NCBI GenBank assembly: GCA_029934875.1
Contig: JAOZLK010000232.1
Coordinates: 1-7,077, forward strand
DNA length: 7,077 bases
Direction of reading: 5' to 3'
Source: Bacteroidales bacterium
GTDB lineage: Bacteria; Bacteroidota; Bacteroidia; Bacteroidales; GCA-2748055
Position 1 is the first letter of the stretch; every line of letters begins with the position of its first letter. The position numbers were made by a program, and so were the translations under genes. The notes under the pieces are model-generated. The model made no database searches and was not told the origin of the DNA. It saw only the letters and a list, made by a program, of their open reading frames with translations. Positions 4,294-7,077 of this stretch are shown here, in pieces.

Positions 4294-6975
4294 TTACGAA
4301 GGAGATTTTCGAAAGAGAGGCTTTCGTACGGAAGGTCCCCCGGTAAGCAGACTGGCGAAATAGCCAAACATAAAACATGAAATTACTCCGGTAGCCGCAT
4401 AAAGCAAGAGGTGCACAGGTTGGGTAATGGCAATAGCAACCTGTAATATGAAGCTCATTCCCAATCCAATGAGGACGCCTGTTGAATTGGCTCTCTTTAC
4501 CAGGATTCCCAGTAAAAAAACACCTCCTAGGCTGCCAATAATCAGCCCCAATACTTTTTGGAACTGATCCCAGAGTGATTTGATATCCATGGTGGCCATA
4601 AGAAATGCGAATAGTATGCCCACAATGCCAACGATCAGGGTCGCCTGTCTGGCAATTCTCAATTGGTTCTTTCCTTTACCCCAACCAAACCTAAAGTGGA
4701 TATCGGTGGCATAAGCTGTAGCAGCAGAGTTCATACTGCTGCTCAGACTACTCATTGCGGCGGCAAAAATGGCGGCAATAAGTAGTCCTGCAAGCCCCGA
4801 AGGGAGTTGAGAGATTATGTACCAGGGGAAAATGGCATCGTTGCTTTCGAAGGTCGGATTCAAGTCTCCCGGAAATGATTGGTAGAAAACGAACAGGGCT
4901 GTACCTGCAAAGAAGAAGATCAGGGTGGGCGGAATCGTCAAAAGTGCATTTGTCCAGACGCTTTTTCCTGCTTCAGACTCTGTTTTTGTAGTGAGGTATC
5001 GCTGCACCATGGTCTGATCCGTTCCATAGGTGGTGATATTTGCAAAGATACCACCAATAAGCATTACCCAAAGCGTGGGTTGTCGCAATGACCAATCCAG
5101 GTCAAATACATTGAATTTATCATATGTAGTTGCAGATTCTATGATGGTTGACATGCCTCCATCGATGGTAAAAATGATGAGTCCCAGTGATAATATCGCC
5201 CCGCCAAGCAATACGATAACCTGCATCACATCGGTCCAGATCACCGCTTCAATACCACCCATCATGGTGTAGATCAGACTAACAACTCCCATAAGACCAA
5301 TGCAAACAAAAATATCGATTCCGGTAGCCACATTAAGAGCGATGGCAGGGAGGAATAGTACCACACCCATGCGACCCACCTGGAAGATGATAAATGAGAG
5401 GCTTCCCAATAGTCGAACAGCTAAGTTGAAACGCACTTCAAGGTACTCATAGGCCGTGGTAACTTTCAGTTTTCGGTAGAAGGGAATAAAGACGAATACA
5501 ATGACAGGAGCAACCATGAAGATGGTCATGTTCAGCATGAAATATGACCAATCTGTGGCAAAGGTTTTTGCTGGTATGGCCATGAAAGTAATGGCACTAA
5601 GAGCCGTCCCAAACAAACTTAGTCCTGCCGCCCACCAGGGTATTCGTCCCCCTCCTTTGAAATAGTCATTGGTATTTTTCTGACGTCTGGAAAAGAAGAA
5701 ACCCATCAAGGCCAGGATAGAAAAGTAAATTCCAATGATGACAAGGTCCAGAACACTTAGTTTTTTGCTCTTGTCTATGATGCTGATCTTCAAAATCCCT
5801 GGTGTGCGAACCCCTGGTCTTATTTCTCCTGAGGGAATAATTATATCATTTCCCCATTGAACAGCTGTGGTTGTGACTTGTCCTGTTTCGGGCAGGGTAT
5901 CTAAGGAGTAAATTTCATGTGTGAGGGTGTTGAAACCCGTCAGTATATGACCAAATCCAGGATGCGTATTAAGATGATCGATCAGTTCAATTCTTGCATC
6001 TTCCAGCTCTGATTTGACATCCTGACCACTTTCAGATTCTGAGATCAACTCAAAAACGCTCCTCTCTAGTTCGAGTTGTTTCATCATCATCTCTCCATTG
6101 GCACCTGAAGAGAAAGCGATCGTACTGGCACCCAAAGGGAAAGCAGTACCTGCCATTACCTTGAAATCTCGTTTTTTTCCATAGGAGATTACAGACCATG
6201 TATTGAGGGATGGGTCATATACATGGGCATCATAGAGGATTTCAGGCTGTAATTCAATTTCTGTATTTCTTCCGGAGAAGAGGTAGAAGCAATTGCTAAC
6301 ACCATTGCTTTGAGCAACGCCAATTGCAAAAGCGCGTGCTTTTCCTTCCCAGGCAGAGAGTTCTTCCCATTTCCAATTCTCGGTGTTATTGTCTGAAATA
6401 TCAAGCCGGTAGAAATATCTCCCGCATATTTCATCCGCTGAAATTCCTCCTGCCACATAAACGAAGCCATCGAGCGCTGCAAATGCAAAGTTTTTTAATG
6501 GGATTGGAAGAGAAGGTCCAGCAATAATCTCTGCTTTTTCATTTTCCGGAGTATAGTCTATCAGCCAGGAAGCAGAAATGGTGTTTTGGGATGTGTTCCC
6601 TCCAAAGCAGAGAAGCCCTACTGGTGTAGAAATTGCACCTCCATAGGCAGAGGCAAAAGGTAAAGTTTCCTCCAATTTCCTCCAGGAATAATTATCGTTC
6701 TCAAGCTTTTTAAGGATAAATATTTCATTGTAGTATACTTTTTCACCTCCTTCCCACGGGAGTTTTTCAGGGAAGTTTGCACCACCGGCCAGTATCAGTA
6801 CATCGTCATCAATTCCGGCGTATGGACCGGCTAGTCCAGGTTGTACAGACATATCTGAATTAGCCGGCAGATCGGGGAGAGAGGAATATTGGAAATACTC
6901 ATTCTGACTTTGGACATTCAGGCTGACAGCATAAAAAATGCAGGTGATCAGTATGAACTTTAAATGTTTTGACAT
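4294..6975 (-). CDS. Periplasmic kelch mutarotase fused to sodium:solute symporter (probable sialic acid uptake)
   Basis: An 893-residue two-domain protein. A signal peptide (about 1-23, ending NVQSQ) precedes a six-bladed kelch propeller (about 27-398). It resembles the cyclically permuted NanM/YjhT sialic-acid mutarotase family: PGLAGPYAGI, LAGGANFPE and PWEGGEKVYYNEIF early, and SGEIRPGVRTPGIL at the end. Glycine pairs are intact in blades 1-3 and changed to SG in blades 4-6. Residues about 407-880 form an SSS-family symporter with 13 predicted helices: TM1 GLSLFGTALSAITF (451-464), the GGIEAVIWTDVMQ signature (573-585), YGTDQTMVQRYL (650-661) and the Ser-rich sodium-site helix MSSLSSSMNSAAT (741-753). 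SSS proteins have a periplasmic N-terminus, so the propeller would sit outside over the transporter. Sialic acid is the likely substrate from the mutarotase type, not proven. No Shine-Dalgarno is seen; the start is 18 nt from the upstream gene. Confidence 0.88.
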   Translation of the reverse strand: MSKHLKFILITCIFYAVSLNVQSQNEYFQYSSLPDLPANSDMSVQPGLAGPYAGIDDDVLILAGGANFPEKLPWEGGEKVYYNEIFILKKLENDNYSWRKLEETLPFASAYGGAISTPVGLLCFGGNTSQNTISASWLIDYTPENEKAEIIAGPSLPIPLKNFAFAALDGFVYVAGGISADEICGRYFYRLDISDNNTENWKWEELSAWEGKARAFAIGVAQSNGVSNCFYLFSGRNTEIELQPEILYDAHVYDPSLNTWSVISYGKKRDFKVMAGTAFPLGASTIAFSSGANGEMMMKQLELERSVFELISESESGQDVKSELEDARIELIDHLNTHPGFGHILTGFNTLTHEIYSLDTLPETGQVTTTAVQWGNDIIIPSGEIRPGVRTPGILKISIIDKSKKLSVLDLVIIGIYFSILALMGFFFSRRQKNTNDYFKGGGRIPWWAAGLSLFGTALSAITFMAIPAKTFATDWSYFMLNMTIFMVAPVIVFVFIPFYRKLKVTTAYEYLEVRFNLAVRLLGSLSFIIFQVGRMGVVLFLPAIALNVATGIDIFVCIGLMGVVSLIYTMMGGIEAVIWTDVMQVIVLLGGAILSLGLIIFTIDGGMSTIIESATTYDKFNVFDLDWSLRQPTLWVMLIGGIFANITTYGTDQTMVQRYLTTKTESEAGKSVWTNALLTIPPTLIFFFAGTALFVFYQSFPGDLNPTFESNDAIFPWYIISQLPSGLAGLLIAAIFAAAMSSLSSSMNSAATAYATDIHFRFGWGKGKNQLRIARQATLIVGIVGILFAFLMATMDIKSLWDQFQKVLGLIIGSLGGVFLLGILVKRANSTGVLIGLGMSFILQVAIAITQPVHLLLYAATGVISCFMFGYFASLLTGGPSVRKPLFRKSPS

Positions 6976-6993
6976 TTATGGGATTTCTTAATC

Positions 6994-7077
6994 CTACACA
7001 AGACTTAATAATTCACCTTCTTTGAATATTTCATCCGCATCAAATGATACAAAAACCAATTTCTCATAGAGTCGCTC
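6994..7077 (-). CDS. C-terminal end of an upstream minus-strand gene (partial)
   Basis: The minus strand is open from the window edge and encodes 27 residues, ERLYEKLVFVSFDADEIF then KEGELLSLV, ending at TAG (6994-6996). The composition looks coding. Only 18 nt separate this stop from the ATG of the mutarotase-symporter gene, with no terminator between, so the two are probably one operon whose promoter lies outside the window. I do not recognise the family from this tail. A sialic-acid catabolic gene, sialidase or regulator would fit the context, but that is inference only. Confidence 0.6.
   Translation of the reverse strand, partial: ERLYEKLVFVSFDADEIFKEGELLSLV

Noticed and set aside
4169..4378. 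Two overlapping minus-strand open frames of 69 and 62 residues
   Set aside because: They cover repeat copy B and the end of the symporter gene in other frames; composition reflects the repeat, not a protein.
6189..6488. Minus-strand 99-residue open frame inside the kelch region
   Set aside because: Shadow frame of the mutarotase-symporter gene, which has clear domain motifs in its own frame.
1..7077. CRISPR array, tRNA or rRNA gene
   Set aside because: No regularly spaced short repeats, and no cloverleaf or rRNA-like segments were seen on either strand.

Overview
The window looks like chromosomal DNA of a Bacteroidetes bacterium, probably an environmental or marine Cytophagia/Flavobacteriia relative. 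The reasons are the AT-rich composition, the lack of Shine-Dalgarno sequences before clear starts, one TTTG/TAnnTTTG-type promoter candidate, and family content typical of that phylum (DUF2490 barrel, ORF6N protein, kelch mutarotase fused to a sodium symporter). The genus cannot be fixed from the sequence.

Left part (about 150-2990, + strand): a run of cell-envelope genes. It holds an SphA/MetA-type outer-membrane barrel whose last 39 codons lie in another frame, a small single-helix membrane ORF broken at a GGGG run, an intact DUF2490 barrel and an unrecognised membrane-anchored helical protein. A hairpin follows the last gene.

Middle part (about 2990-4290): a scar-like accessory region. 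It contains a truncated, indel-riddled remnant of an AbiEii/AbiGii-type nucleotidyltransferase toxin and a frameshifted ORF6N-domain gene. A possible tail of an unknown minus-strand gene and a strong rho-independent terminator follow. The ORF6N unit lies between two imperfect direct copies of a roughly 65-nt repeat that can fold into the same bulged hairpin. One copy begins where the toxin homology stops; the other ends next to the stop codons of the gene on the right.

Right part (4291-7077, - strand): an 893-residue protein with a secreted six-bladed kelch mutarotase domain fused to a 13-helix sodium:solute symporter. This fits sialic-acid (or related sugar acid) uptake. It lies 18 nt downstream of the end of another minus-strand gene that runs out of the window, so the two are probably one operon. 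The mutarotase would supply the preferred anomer directly at the periplasmic face of the transporter.

A recurring theme is single-base loss. SphA, the small ORF, ORF6N and the toxin remnant each need one extra base to read through, while the DUF2490, helical-protein and symporter genes are intact. Local decay and assembly or sequencing error cannot be separated from this sequence alone.
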